Shown: in pieces, positions 19,118-28,063 of the stretch | Layout: every line of letters starts with the position of its first letter | Numbering within the stretch: the stretch's first letter is position 1 | DNA from: Flavipsychrobacter sp. | GTDB lineage: Bacteria; Bacteroidota; Bacteroidia; Chitinophagales; Chitinophagaceae | DNA length: 64,000 nucleotides | Direction: 5' to 3' | Assembly: GCA_016787265.1 (NCBI GenBank) | Contig: JAEUVF010000010.1 | Coordinates: 287,591 to 351,590 of the forward strand | Made by a program: the position numbers and the translations under genes | The notes under the pieces: model-generated | Databases searched by the model: none | The model's input: only the letters and a program-made list of their open reading frames with translations | What the model was told of the DNA's origin: nothing

Positions 19118-20446
19118 ATGATACTACTTGAAATCAGCCAGTTCCTGGGGCGATTGCATCCATTGATCGTTCATCTACCCATCGGGATACTTTTTGTTAT
19201 TTTACTGTTCGAGCTGCTGGGATATAAAAGCAGGTATAGCTATTTGAGAGAAGGCATCCCATTACTCAGCTGGCTGCTTTTTGCGAGCACTCTCTTCGCA
19301 GGCATTTTCGGTTATATCTTATCGTTGGATGGCGATTATCCGGGACCGTTAGTAAGTCAACACCAGTGGGCAGGAATTATTTTATGTATACTGGCACTTG
19401 GCATGGCCTTGCTGCAATCGGACTGGTTGCAGCAAAAACGCAGGTTGCCTGTGTTTGTTCAAACCTCGCTATGGGTCGTGATTGCGTTGCTTACCACTTA
19501 TGCCGGTCACCAGGGTGGAAGTTTAACGCATGGTGAAGACTATTTAAGCCTGGAAGTGCTGAGAGAGCAGCAACGTCCGAAACCTGATTCAATTGAAGCG
19601 GCGCTGTTGTATGAAGATGTCATCCAGCCCTTATTGATCCGACGATGCGGGCAATGTCACAATGAGGGTAAGAAAAAAGGACAGTTATCGGTTACCAATC
19701 TGGCAAAGCTGCTGAAAGGAGGAAAAACCGGTCCGGCTTTGGTGCCTGGTGATCCCGAAAAAAGTGAACTTATCCATCGCATTAAACTGGACCCATCCGA
19801 TGAAAAATTCATGCCAACGGATGGTAAAACACCCCTGACAGCAGAGGAAACCACTCTGCTGACCTGGTGGGTAAAAGAAGCTGGTGCGGCTGAAGGTAAA
19901 TCGCTGGCCAGCCTGGAAGTTGCACCTGAAATCCGATCTATTATTGCAAAGCAATTGGGCATGGAAGCCAGTAATGGTATAGCAGCAACAAAGGAAACGA
20001 TGGAGCAACTGAATATTCCAGCCGGACTGGTTGAAAAAGCAGACAGCACGGCTATCCAGCAATTGAAAGCAGCCGGATTCATGGTTCGGTTGCTGCTTCG
20101 GGAACCGGAATTATTGGATATCACCTTACCGGAAGGCACTAAAGTAGATTGGAAAGCACTTGAGCCGTCTCTGGGTAGCTTATCCAAACATACCATCTGG
20201 CTCAATCTGGGTGGCAATAACCTGACTGAAAATGAGCTGCAGGTGTTGCCTCAGTTCACCAACCTGGAAAAATTAAGGCTGCATAATAACCCTCTGGGCG
20301 ATGAGATCCTGCCTAAGCTGGAACCTCTTCAACGGTTGGAAGCCATTAATTTAGTAGGGACGCGGATCACTGAGGCGGGACTGGCGAAGCTAAAATCTGC
20401 CGGCACCATTAAAAGAGTCTATTATTGGGAGCCCTCAGTGAAATAA
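19118..20446 (+). CDS. membrane protein: DUF2231-like helices, c-type haem site, leucine-rich C-terminus
   Basis: The 442-residue protein starts one base after the DUF1501 stop. Four hydrophobic helices (about 15-35, 50-70, 84-100, 112-130) carry conserved histidines in RLHPLIVHLPIG, QHQWAG and GHQGG, as in DUF2231 proteins thought to bind haem. A periplasmic part follows with a single CGQCH at 177-181 in a PSCyt1-like context (GDPEKSELIHRI, MPTDGK). The last third has leucine-rich-repeat-like sequence (LEKLRLHNNPLGDEILPKLEPLQRLEAI). It could pass electrons between the membrane and the two partner proteins; that role is inferred. Confidence 0.85.
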   Translation: MILLEISQFLGRLHPLIVHLPIGILFVILLFELLGYKSRYSYLREGIPLLSWLLFASTLFAGIFGYILSLDGDYPGPLVSQHQWAGIILCILALGMALLQSDWLQQKRRLPVFVQTSLWVVIALLTTYAGHQGGSLTHGEDYLSLEVLREQQRPKPDSIEAALLYEDVIQPLLIRRCGQCHNEGKKKGQLSVTNLAKLLKGGKTGPALVPGDPEKSELIHRIKLDPSDEKFMPTDGKTPLTAEETTLLTWWVKEAGAAEGKSLASLEVAPEIRSIIAKQLGMEASNGIAATKETMEQLNIPAGLVEKADSTAIQQLKAAGFMVRLLLREPELLDITLPEGTKVDWKALEPSLGSLSKHTIWLNLGGNNLTENELQVLPQFTNLEKLRLHNNPLGDEILPKLEPLQRLEAINLVGTRITEAGLAKLKSAGTIKRVYYWEPSVK

Positions 20447-20464
20447 ATAAAACCGTACATCAAC

Positions 20465-20480
20465 TGTTCGAAAACGAACA
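20465..20480. promoter_or_regulatory. palindrome TGTTCG-AAAA-CGAACA upstream of the FtsX permease
   Basis: A perfect 6-base inverted repeat with a 4-base spacer lies 53 bases upstream of a sigma-54-like promoter. It is well placed to be the binding site of an enhancer-binding protein or another dimeric regulator. No regulator gene is adjacent. Confidence 0.5.
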
Positions 20481-20532
20481 CTGAACTGCTTGATAATTTT
20501 ACTAAAACTCAGAAAATCAATTTTTTAAAGAC

Positions 20533-20547
20533 TGGCACGCGGGTTGA
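20533..20547 (+). promoter_or_regulatory. sigma-54-like promoter of the FtsX permease
   Basis: TGGCAC at 20533-20538, five bases, then TTGA at 20544-20547 matches the sigma-54 consensus TGGCAC-N5-TTGC except for the last base. The GG and G of the -24 and -12 elements are correctly spaced. Transcription would start about one base before the ATG at 20560, giving an almost leaderless message, which is a reason for caution. Confidence 0.5.
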
Positions 20548-20559
20548 ACCAGAAAATGT

Positions 20560-22956
20560 ATGTTTCGAAATTACCTGCTTACAGCCATTCGCAACCTGCG
20601 CCGGAATAAGATCTATTCCCTGATCAATATGCTGGGGCTCAGTTTGGGTCTCGCTGCCGCTATACTCATCCTGTTATATGTGAAGGATGAAGTAAGTTAT
20701 GATCGATTTCACAGCCAGCTGCCACAGATCTATCGGGTTTACAATACAAGTGTCAACGATGAAACCAGGGAGGTCCGGAAATCTGCTATCAGCGGATATT
20801 TCCAGGGACCCCGTTTCACCGCATCCGTTCCGGAAATCAAAGGGTATACACGTTTTCAAAACAATTCAGTTGATATAAAAAAAGGTACAGAAATCACCTC
20901 GCAGGATATATTCTATGCAGATTCTGCCTTCTTTAATATATTCAGTTTTCCCCTGCTTCAGGGTAATGCTTCCAGTGCATTAAAGGACAGGCGTTCAGCG
21001 GTTGTATCTGAAAAAATGGCCATTTCCTATTTCGGCAATACAGATGTGGTAGGTAAGACGATGTTGATCAAACAGGAAGATGGTGCATTTGAACCCTATA
21101 CAGTAAGTGCCGTTGCAAAGAATTGTCCGGAAAACAGCAGCATCAAATTCAACCTGCTGCTACCCATGGTAGTTTCACCCCAGGAGGAAGCCAATGATGA
21201 AAACTGGTTTAATTTCTCCATGAATACCTTCTTGCTATTGCATCCAACAGCAGACAAAGCACAGGTGGAGAAAAAGATCCAGGCAGTATTTGAAAAGGAG
21301 TCTGCCGATATCATGAAAGAGTTGTCGGCGAAATTCAATGTGAAGCTAACGATGAAATATGGATTGCAGCCCTTTACGGATATTCATCTAAGTAAGGACA
21401 TGGGTGCATCCAACGGATTAACCGGCGCCAGCAATCCTATGTATTCTTATATACTTACAGGGATTGCATTATTTATTCTGATCATTGCGTGTATCAATTT
21501 TGTGAACCTAACAGTTGCCCGATCAATCAAACGTGCGAAAGAAATTGGAATTCGCAAAGTAGTAGGAAGTAATCGATCTCAATTGATCTTTCAGTTTCTG
21601 GGCGAATCACTTGTTATCTGCCTGATTTCATTTTTGATGGCGCTTGTCATTTCTCAAAGTTTGCTGGGATTTTTTAATCAGCTCTCCAATAAAGCATTAT
21701 CACTAGCGTATCTGCTGGATCTGAAACTGATCGCCGGCTTCATCGCCTTGTTTTTGGTAACTGCGTTCCTGGCAGGGTTCTATCCTGCTCTGGTGTTATC
21801 CGGCTATGATCCGGTGAAAACATTATACAACCGGTTTTCACTGGCAGGTAAAAACTATTTGCAGAAATCTCTCGTAGTGGTGCAGTTTGCTCTTGCTTCC
21901 TTTCTGATTGTTGGAACACTTACCATCTATTCCCAGTTTGAATACCTGACGAATTTTGAAAAGGGCTATGATGACTCCAATATGGTACTGGTGAACAACT
22001 GGCGGATGCAGCACAGTGCGGCGGATCTCTTCAGGAATAAGTTGAAAGAACATCCCGGTATTCAGGATGTCAGTTTCAAAAATGGCGGTTCCTGGGGAAC
22101 CCGGGCAAGAGTGAATGGAACCCAGGAAATTCAGTTTGCCTATGAAACAGTTGGGGCTAATTATCTCCCGATGTTAGATATTCAATTGAAGCAGGGGCGG
22201 AATTTTTCTGCAGATTTGCCAACGGATTCCACCCAATCGGTACTGGTGAATGAAACCTTTGCTAAAGAGGCAGGCTGGACAGATCCTATTGGGAAAGAAG
22301 TTGATTTTTGGTACAGGGATCAGAAGCATACTGTAATTGGTATTGTGAAAGATTACCATTATGAGGGATTACACCAGAAAATTGGTCCGCAGTTGTTTAC
22401 TATGTTACCCTCCAATCAATATGGACTTGTCCTGATCAAACTCAGGCCTGGGCAGGCTACCGCTTCACTCAGCCATATTGAGAAAGCCTTCAAATCAGTT
22501 TTCCCGCTTAATCCTTATTCCTATCAGTTCATGGATGAGGTGAACCTTCAGCAATATGAATCGGAAGAACGCTGGAAAAAGATCATGTTGTTCAGCGCAT
22601 TGATCACAATCTTTATATCCTGCATTGGTTTATTTGGTCTGGCGGTGCTGTCAACCGAGAAAAGAACCCGCGAAATTGGAATCCGCAAAGTATTGGGTGC
22701 TTCGGTGCAGCAGGTAGCTACTATTTTATCAAAGGATTTCCTGTTGCTGGTGGCGATATCCCTGCTTATTTCCCTGCCGCTTGCCTGGCTGACAGCCAAC
22801 CGCTGGCTGGAGAATTATCCTTACCGGATCCAGCTGGGATGGAGTTTATTTGCTCTCGGGGCAATGCTGGTGCTGGGGATTGCACTATTAACCGTTAGTT
22901 TCCAATCTATTAAAGCGGCACTGCAAAACCCGGTCAGAAGCCTCAAAGTGGACTGA
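20560..22956 (+). CDS. FtsX/MacB-type ABC transporter permease
   Basis: This 798-residue protein has the double-FtsX layout typical of Bacteroidota: an N-terminal helix after MFRNYLLTAIRNLRRNKIYSLIN, a MacB-like periplasmic domain, an FtsX block (ARSIKRAKEIGIRKVVGSNRSQLIFQFLGE), a second periplasmic domain and a last FtsX block (RTREIGIRKVLGASVQQVA). Such permeases work with a separate ATPase, coupling ATP hydrolysis to periplasmic movements that export peptides or lipoproteins. No ATPase gene is adjacent, so the partner must be elsewhere. Likely control is the sigma-54-like promoter and palindrome upstream. Confidence 0.93.
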   Translation: MFRNYLLTAIRNLRRNKIYSLINMLGLSLGLAAAILILLYVKDEVSYDRFHSQLPQIYRVYNTSVNDETREVRKSAISGYFQGPRFTASVPEIKGYTRFQNNSVDIKKGTEITSQDIFYADSAFFNIFSFPLLQGNASSALKDRRSAVVSEKMAISYFGNTDVVGKTMLIKQEDGAFEPYTVSAVAKNCPENSSIKFNLLLPMVVSPQEEANDENWFNFSMNTFLLLHPTADKAQVEKKIQAVFEKESADIMKELSAKFNVKLTMKYGLQPFTDIHLSKDMGASNGLTGASNPMYSYILTGIALFILIIACINFVNLTVARSIKRAKEIGIRKVVGSNRSQLIFQFLGESLVICLISFLMALVISQSLLGFFNQLSNKALSLAYLLDLKLIAGFIALFLVTAFLAGFYPALVLSGYDPVKTLYNRFSLAGKNYLQKSLVVVQFALASFLIVGTLTIYSQFEYLTNFEKGYDDSNMVLVNNWRMQHSAADLFRNKLKEHPGIQDVSFKNGGSWGTRARVNGTQEIQFAYETVGANYLPMLDIQLKQGRNFSADLPTDSTQSVLVNETFAKEAGWTDPIGKEVDFWYRDQKHTVIGIVKDYHYEGLHQKIGPQLFTMLPSNQYGLVLIKLRPGQATASLSHIEKAFKSVFPLNPYSYQFMDEVNLQQYESEERWKKIMLFSALITIFISCIGLFGLAVLSTEKRTREIGIRKVLGASVQQVATILSKDFLLLVAISLLISLPLAWLTANRWLENYPYRIQLGWSLFALGAMLVLGIALLTVSFQSIKAALQNPVRSLKVD

Positions 22957-22998
22957 TTTTTTCGTTACTTGCGGTTTGAAATGGAAGGCAGACCGTAC

Positions 22999-24192
22999 AT
23001 GAGTGAACAACCCTTATACCAGGATAAATTTGAGCAGCGAAAGGCAACCGTACTCATCCCAACTTATAATAATGCGGGAAGTCTGGCGGATGTTCTGCGC
23101 GATGTGCTGACTTATACCAACAGGGTGCTGGTAGTAAATGACGGTTCTACGGATGGAACGTTAAAAGTGCTGGAACAGTTTCCCCAGGTACAACAGGTGA
23201 GCTATGCCAATAACAAAGGAAAGGGATTTGCCCTTCGGAAGGGCTTCGCGAAAGCGCTGGAACTTGGCTATGATTTTGCCATCACCCTGGATGCAGACGG
23301 ACAGCATTTTGCAAAAGACCTGCCAACCATGCTCAACTGCATTGAGCAATATCCCAATACCATTGTGGTAGGTGCCCGCAACATGAACCAGGAAAATGTA
23401 CCGGGCAAGAGCAGTTTTGGAAACCGGTTTTCCAATTTCTGGTTCTGGTTGTATACCGGCAAAAAAGCACCGGACACGCAAAGTGGGTACCGGTTGTATC
23501 CCATCCGGGCAATGAAGAAAATCCGGTTTTATACGCGCAAATATGAGTTTGAAGTGGAAGTGCTGGTGCGTTCGGTATGGAATGGATTGAATGTTGAGTT
23601 TGCGCCTATCAGTGTGTATTATCCCCCGGCAGAAGAAAGAGTTTCTCATTTTCGCCCCTTTCAGGATTTCTCGCGCATCAGCGTGTTGAATACCGTTTTG
23701 TTTTTTATTGCCTTCCTTTATATCAAGCCAAGGGATTTTTTTCGGTCGCTTTTCAGTCGCGAAAAAAGAGCCGTCCTGTTGAATGAAATGCTGGAGTCGG
23801 GTCATAGTCATGAGCGTAAGGCGGCATCCATTGGGTTTGGAGTATTCATGGGAATTGTGCCGATCTGGGGTTTCCAATTGATTGTTGCCATCTTTTTATC
23901 GGTGCTGCTTAAGCTGAATAAGGCGCTTGTAATAACTGCCGCTAATATCAGTATACCTCCCATGATTCCCTTTATTTTGTATGGGAGTTTCCTGGCTGGT
24001 GCTCCATGGATGGGTGAGCAGGCAAGTGCGGTTCCTCTGCCCAGTGAACTCAGCCTCGATTCGATTAAGGTAAACCTGCAACAATATATCAGTGGAAGTA
24101 TTACGCTGGCGGTTATAGCGGGGTTCCTGTTCGGAATCATCTCCTACATATTTATGAAATTGGTGAATAAAAAAACCCGACCGGTTTTATAG
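22999..24192 (+). CDS. GT2 glycosyltransferase fused to a DUF2062 membrane domain
   Basis: Starting at ATG 22999 the protein has 397 residues; an ATG at 22981 is an alternative. The GT-A fold shows PTYNNAGSL, VVNDGSTDG and the metal-binding LDADGQH. An amphipathic segment leads to a C-terminal DUF2062 domain with three hydrophobic stretches (GFGVFMGIVPIWGFQLI, NISIPPMIPFILYGSF and the final helix). GT2-DUF2062 proteins recur in flexirubin and aryl-polyene loci and may add a sugar to the lipid anchor or the pigment. It opens the first block of pigment genes: the exporter fusion follows after 7 bases. Confidence 0.88.
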   Translation: MSEQPLYQDKFEQRKATVLIPTYNNAGSLADVLRDVLTYTNRVLVVNDGSTDGTLKVLEQFPQVQQVSYANNKGKGFALRKGFAKALELGYDFAITLDADGQHFAKDLPTMLNCIEQYPNTIVVGARNMNQENVPGKSSFGNRFSNFWFWLYTGKKAPDTQSGYRLYPIRAMKKIRFYTRKYEFEVEVLVRSVWNGLNVEFAPISVYYPPAEERVSHFRPFQDFSRISVLNTVLFFIAFLYIKPRDFFRSLFSREKRAVLLNEMLESGHSHERKAASIGFGVFMGIVPIWGFQLIVAIFLSVLLKLNKALVITAANISIPPMIPFILYGSFLAGAPWMGEQASAVPLPSELSLDSIKVNLQQYISGSITLAVIAGFLFGIISYIFMKLVNKKTRPVL

Positions 24193-24199
24193 TGCCCGT

Positions 24200-27100
24200 A
24201 TGCAGAATCCTTTTGTTCAAATGGATCGCTTCTTCAGAAAACAGCGCCTTGTTTTCTGGATTGTATTCCTGGCATTTGTCGGGGTTACTGCGCTGCTTGC
24301 ATCCCGCATCAAACTGGAAGAAGATATTACCAGCATTATTCCGCGTGATGAAAAAACCAATGCATTAAACGAAATCTTTCAGCAATCCAAATTACTGGAT
24401 CGTATGATCCTGACTGTTGGAACCAGGCGTGCTGAAGCACCTGACCCGGATTCACTGGTTTTGGTGGCAGATGAACTGGCAGATTCCATAGCATCGGAGC
24501 TCACCCAATATGTAAAGGAATTACACCGGGAGGTAAAGGAGGAAACCACGCTACAATTGTTTGATGCGGTGCACCAGCACCTGCCGATCTTCCTGGAAGA
24601 GCGTGATTATGCGAGCCTTGATTCACTTACGCAAAGGAGTAAAGTGAAGGAGACACTGGAACGGAATTATGCAACCCTGCGCTCACCAGCCGGACTGGCA
24701 TTCAAACAATTCATTGCCAGGGACCCTGCAGGAATTGCGACTCCTGCACTCAGAAAATTACAACTCCTGCAATACGATCAGCAATTTGAGTTGTATGATG
24801 ACCATATTCTCACACGGGATGGAAAGCAATTGATTCTTTTTCTTACACCTGCATATCCCAAAAACAATACAGCAGAGAATGCGGTATTCCTTGAAAAGCT
24901 GGACCAACTGCTGGAAAGATTTCAACAACAGTATCCTGCCTATTCCATTACGTATTTTGGTGGCACGGCAGTAGCGGTTGGAAATGCAGTTCAACTGAGA
25001 AAAGATACCCTGCTCACACAGGGCGTCATGCTGGCCGTGCTGGTCATTTTCCTGGCTTTGTATTTCAGACGAATTTTTGCACCGGTATTAATATTGGTAC
25101 CTGCCATCCTTGGCTCCCTGCTCGCGCTCTCGGTGATTGCACTAACCAAAGGCTCTATTTCAGTAATTGCATTAGCAACAGGCTCTATTATTTTAGGGAT
25201 AGCAGTCAACTATTCGCTGCATGTTTTCAATCATTACCGGCATCAGCCGGATATGGAAAGGGTGTTGCGCGACCTGGCGCACCCTATGACTATTGGAAGC
25301 ATTACCACCATTGGTGGATTTCTTTGCCTGCAATGGGTTCAGTCTGATATGCTGCGTGACCTCGGTTTGTTTGCAGCCATTAGTTTACTGGGAGCTTCTC
25401 TTTCCTCCCTGATTTTTTTACCGCAGTTAATCAGCAGAAAACAGCCAGCTGCAGAAAAGCGATCTGCCGGCTGGATCGATCGCCTGGCCTCCTATCGGAT
25501 TGAATCGAATAAAAAATTAGTAGTAGCTATTCTGTTGCTCACCTTGTTTTTTGCTTTTTTTATTCGCAAAGTGGGATTTGAACCCGATATGAATAAAATG
25601 AATTTCATGTCGGAGAAACTTCGCAAAGCTGAGCAGGAGGTGAACCGGCTGAATGCCTTCGCGTTACAATCGGTGTATATTGTTTCCAATGGAAAAGACC
25701 TGCAGCAGGCATTGGAGCGAAATGAATCAGTGGTGAAGCGATTGAATGAAATGGGTGGTACAGGAGTGGTGAAGAAATATTCCGGGCTTTCAGCCATTCT
25801 GATATCAGATTCCATGCAACGCGAACGCCTGCAACGCTGGAATAATTTCTGGACGCCGGAACGCAAACAGGCAGTGCTGCAGTTAACGAAACAGGAAGCA
25901 ACTGCCATTGGATTTAGTAATCAGTTAATCCAATCCGTAGAGAGTATGCTCAGTACAAGCTATGAGCCACTGACTGATTCAGCAGCCATTAGTTTGTCGC
26001 CCGAACTGCTGGAATCCTATATCCTGCCAACTGATTCACAAACCCGGGTACTTACACTGGTAAAAACAGCCCCTGAAGACAAGTCATTCATCTATACCGA
26101 GTTTGACTCACGGGAAGGCATAACCGTATTGGATATGCAGTATGTAACCGGGCGGCTGGTAGAAATGGTACGAACGGATTTCAACAGCATCAGTTGGATG
26201 GTAGCTGCAATCGTGTTTATTGTTTTGCTGATTTCCTTTGGCAGAATTGAATTAACCCTGATTGCTTTCATACCCATGCTGATCACCTGGATCTGGATAC
26301 TGGGAATCATGGGATTGTTTGGAATAAAGTTCAATATTGTAAACATTATTATTTCGGCGTTGATCTTTGGTTTGGGTGACGATTATAGTTTATTTACACT
26401 CGATGGATTGCTGCAGGAATACAAGAACGGTAAGAAAAATCTCTCTTCTTTCAGGTCGTCGATATTTCTTTCTGCCATCACTACGGTAACCGGGTTGGGA
26501 GTATTGATCTTTGCAGAACATCCATCTCTGCAGAGCATTGCACTCATTGCAATACTTGGGATAGTTTGTGTGGTACTGATTTCCCAGGTGATGATTCCAT
26601 TTTTATTCCACCTGCTAATCACGAATCGGGTAAAAAAGGGATTACAACCGTTTACTTTCTGGAGCCTCTCGAAATCCGTATTCGCATTTATTTATTTTGT
26701 ACTCGGATCATTAATACTTACAGTATTTGGATTAGTGCTGGTGAAGTTCAATCCATTTGCAGGTGAAAAGGCGAAATTTCTATTTCACCGGATACTTTGT
26801 AAATACACAGGGAGCCTGATGTACATCATGCGAAACGTGACCAAACGAATACATAATCCGGGAGGAGAAAATTTTTCCAAACCGGCTGTGATCATCAGTA
26901 ACCATCAATCTTTCCTGGATATTCTTTCCATTGTGATGCTGCACCCGAAAATCATTCTGCTCACCAACGACTGGGTATGGAATTCTCCGGTATTTGGTTT
27001 TGTGGTTAAGATGGCAGACTACTTCCCGGTGAGTAAGGGCGTGGAAAGTAATATTGATGGCATCCGGGAGCGGGTGAGAAATGGTTATTCGGTGGCAGTA

Positions 27101-28063
27101 TTTCCGGAAGGTACCCGGTCCTATGATGGAACCATGAAAAGATTTCACAAAGGAGCATTTTTCCTGGCGGAAGAATTGGGAATCGATATCCTGCCTGTAG
27201 TACTGCATGGTACCGGTTATACCATGAGTAAGGGGGATTTTATTTTAAAAGACGGAACTATTACCATAGATATATTACCCAGGATTAAGGCAGAGGACAA
27301 TCTAACTTACGGTGAGGGTTATGCGGATAAAGCAAAAAAACTTAGCAGGCAGTTTAAGGAATGGTATGGTGAGCGTAAGGAGCTATATGAATCGGTAGAC
27401 TGGTATCGCGAAAAATTGATATACAACTACATCTATAAAGGACCTGTGCTGGAATGGTATATGAGAATCAAAACCCGGCTGGAAAAGAATTATGCATTAT
27501 TTGATGAGCTGGTTCCATCTGGCGGACAGATACTGGATATTGGCTGTGGGTACGGTTTCATGTCGATGATGCTTCATTTCAGATCAACGGAAAGGGTTAT
27601 CACGGCGCTGGATTATGATGAAGAAAAAACCAGTACTGCCCAGCACTGCTATGGACGGGGCCCTGGCCTTCAGTTTCATGCAGGCAATGCATTGGAATTT
27701 CCCATGGCTCAATATGATGCGATCCTGATTTGTGATGTATTGCATTACCTGCCACCACCTGATCAGCATGCGTTGATTTGTAGAGCACTGGATCATTTGA
27801 ATCCTGATGGAAAATTGATAATACGGGAAGGCAATGCTGAAATCCGCGACCGGCACAGAGGAACTGAATTATCAGAGTTTTTTTCCACCCGGGTGTTCGG
27901 ATTCAATAAAACATCATCCAATGGCTTGTCCTTTTTATCCGGCGCTACCATTCATGCCTTAGCAGCTGAGAAAGGATTTAACTGTGCAGAAATAGAAGCT
28001 TCACAGCGTACCAGCAATACTGTCTTCGTACTGCAAAAACCCGCTATCGCCTATGTTGCCTGA
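24200..28063 (+). CDS. fused MMPL/RND-type exporter, PlsC acyltransferase and SAM methyltransferase
   Basis: This 1287-residue protein joins three activities. Residues 1 to about 850 form an MMPL/RND-like exporter with a first helix at about 18-37, a periplasmic domain and two helix bundles (QGVMLAVLVIFLALYFRR, NIVNIIISALIFGLGDDYSLF). Next is a PlsC-like acyltransferase with the catalytic HX4D in NHQSFLD (His902, Asp907) and FPEGTRS at 968-974. Last is a class I methyltransferase with the SAM motif LDIGCGYG at 1112-1119. In aryl-polyene loci the exporter and acyltransferase act late, moving and attaching the polyene. The role of the methyltransferase is unclear. The stop overlaps the next gene by 11 bases. 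Confidence 0.9.
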   Translation: MQNPFVQMDRFFRKQRLVFWIVFLAFVGVTALLASRIKLEEDITSIIPRDEKTNALNEIFQQSKLLDRMILTVGTRRAEAPDPDSLVLVADELADSIASELTQYVKELHREVKEETTLQLFDAVHQHLPIFLEERDYASLDSLTQRSKVKETLERNYATLRSPAGLAFKQFIARDPAGIATPALRKLQLLQYDQQFELYDDHILTRDGKQLILFLTPAYPKNNTAENAVFLEKLDQLLERFQQQYPAYSITYFGGTAVAVGNAVQLRKDTLLTQGVMLAVLVIFLALYFRRIFAPVLILVPAILGSLLALSVIALTKGSISVIALATGSIILGIAVNYSLHVFNHYRHQPDMERVLRDLAHPMTIGSITTIGGFLCLQWVQSDMLRDLGLFAAISLLGASLSSLIFLPQLISRKQPAAEKRSAGWIDRLASYRIESNKKLVVAILLLTLFFAFFIRKVGFEPDMNKMNFMSEKLRKAEQEVNRLNAFALQSVYIVSNGKDLQQALERNESVVKRLNEMGGTGVVKKYSGLSAILISDSMQRERLQRWNNFWTPERKQAVLQLTKQEATAIGFSNQLIQSVESMLSTSYEPLTDSAAISLSPELLESYILPTDSQTRVLTLVKTAPEDKSFIYTEFDSREGITVLDMQYVTGRLVEMVRTDFNSISWMVAAIVFIVLLISFGRIELTLIAFIPMLITWIWILGIMGLFGIKFNIVNIIISALIFGLGDDYSLFTLDGLLQEYKNGKKNLSSFRSSIFLSAITTVTGLGVLIFAEHPSLQSIALIAILGIVCVVLISQVMIPFLFHLLITNRVKKGLQPFTFWSLSKSVFAFIYFVLGSLILTVFGLVLVKFNPFAGEKAKFLFHRILCKYTGSLMYIMRNVTKRIHNPGGENFSKPAVIISNHQSFLDILSIVMLHPKIILLTNDWVWNSPVFGFVVKMADYFPVSKGVESNIDGIRERVRNGYSVAVFPEGTRSYDGTMKRFHKGAFFLAEELGIDILPVVLHGTGYTMSKGDFILKDGTITIDILPRIKAEDNLTYGEGYADKAKKLSRQFKEWYGERKELYESVDWYREKLIYNYIYKGPVLEWYMRIKTRLEKNYALFDELVPSGGQILDIGCGYGFMSMMLHFRSTERVITALDYDEEKTSTAQHCYGRGPGLQFHAGNALEFPMAQYDAILICDVLHYLPPPDQHALICRALDHLNPDGKLIIREGNAEIRDRHRGTELSEFFSTRVFGFNKTSSNGLSFLSGATIHALAAEKGFNCAEIEASQRTSNTVFVLQKPAIAYVA

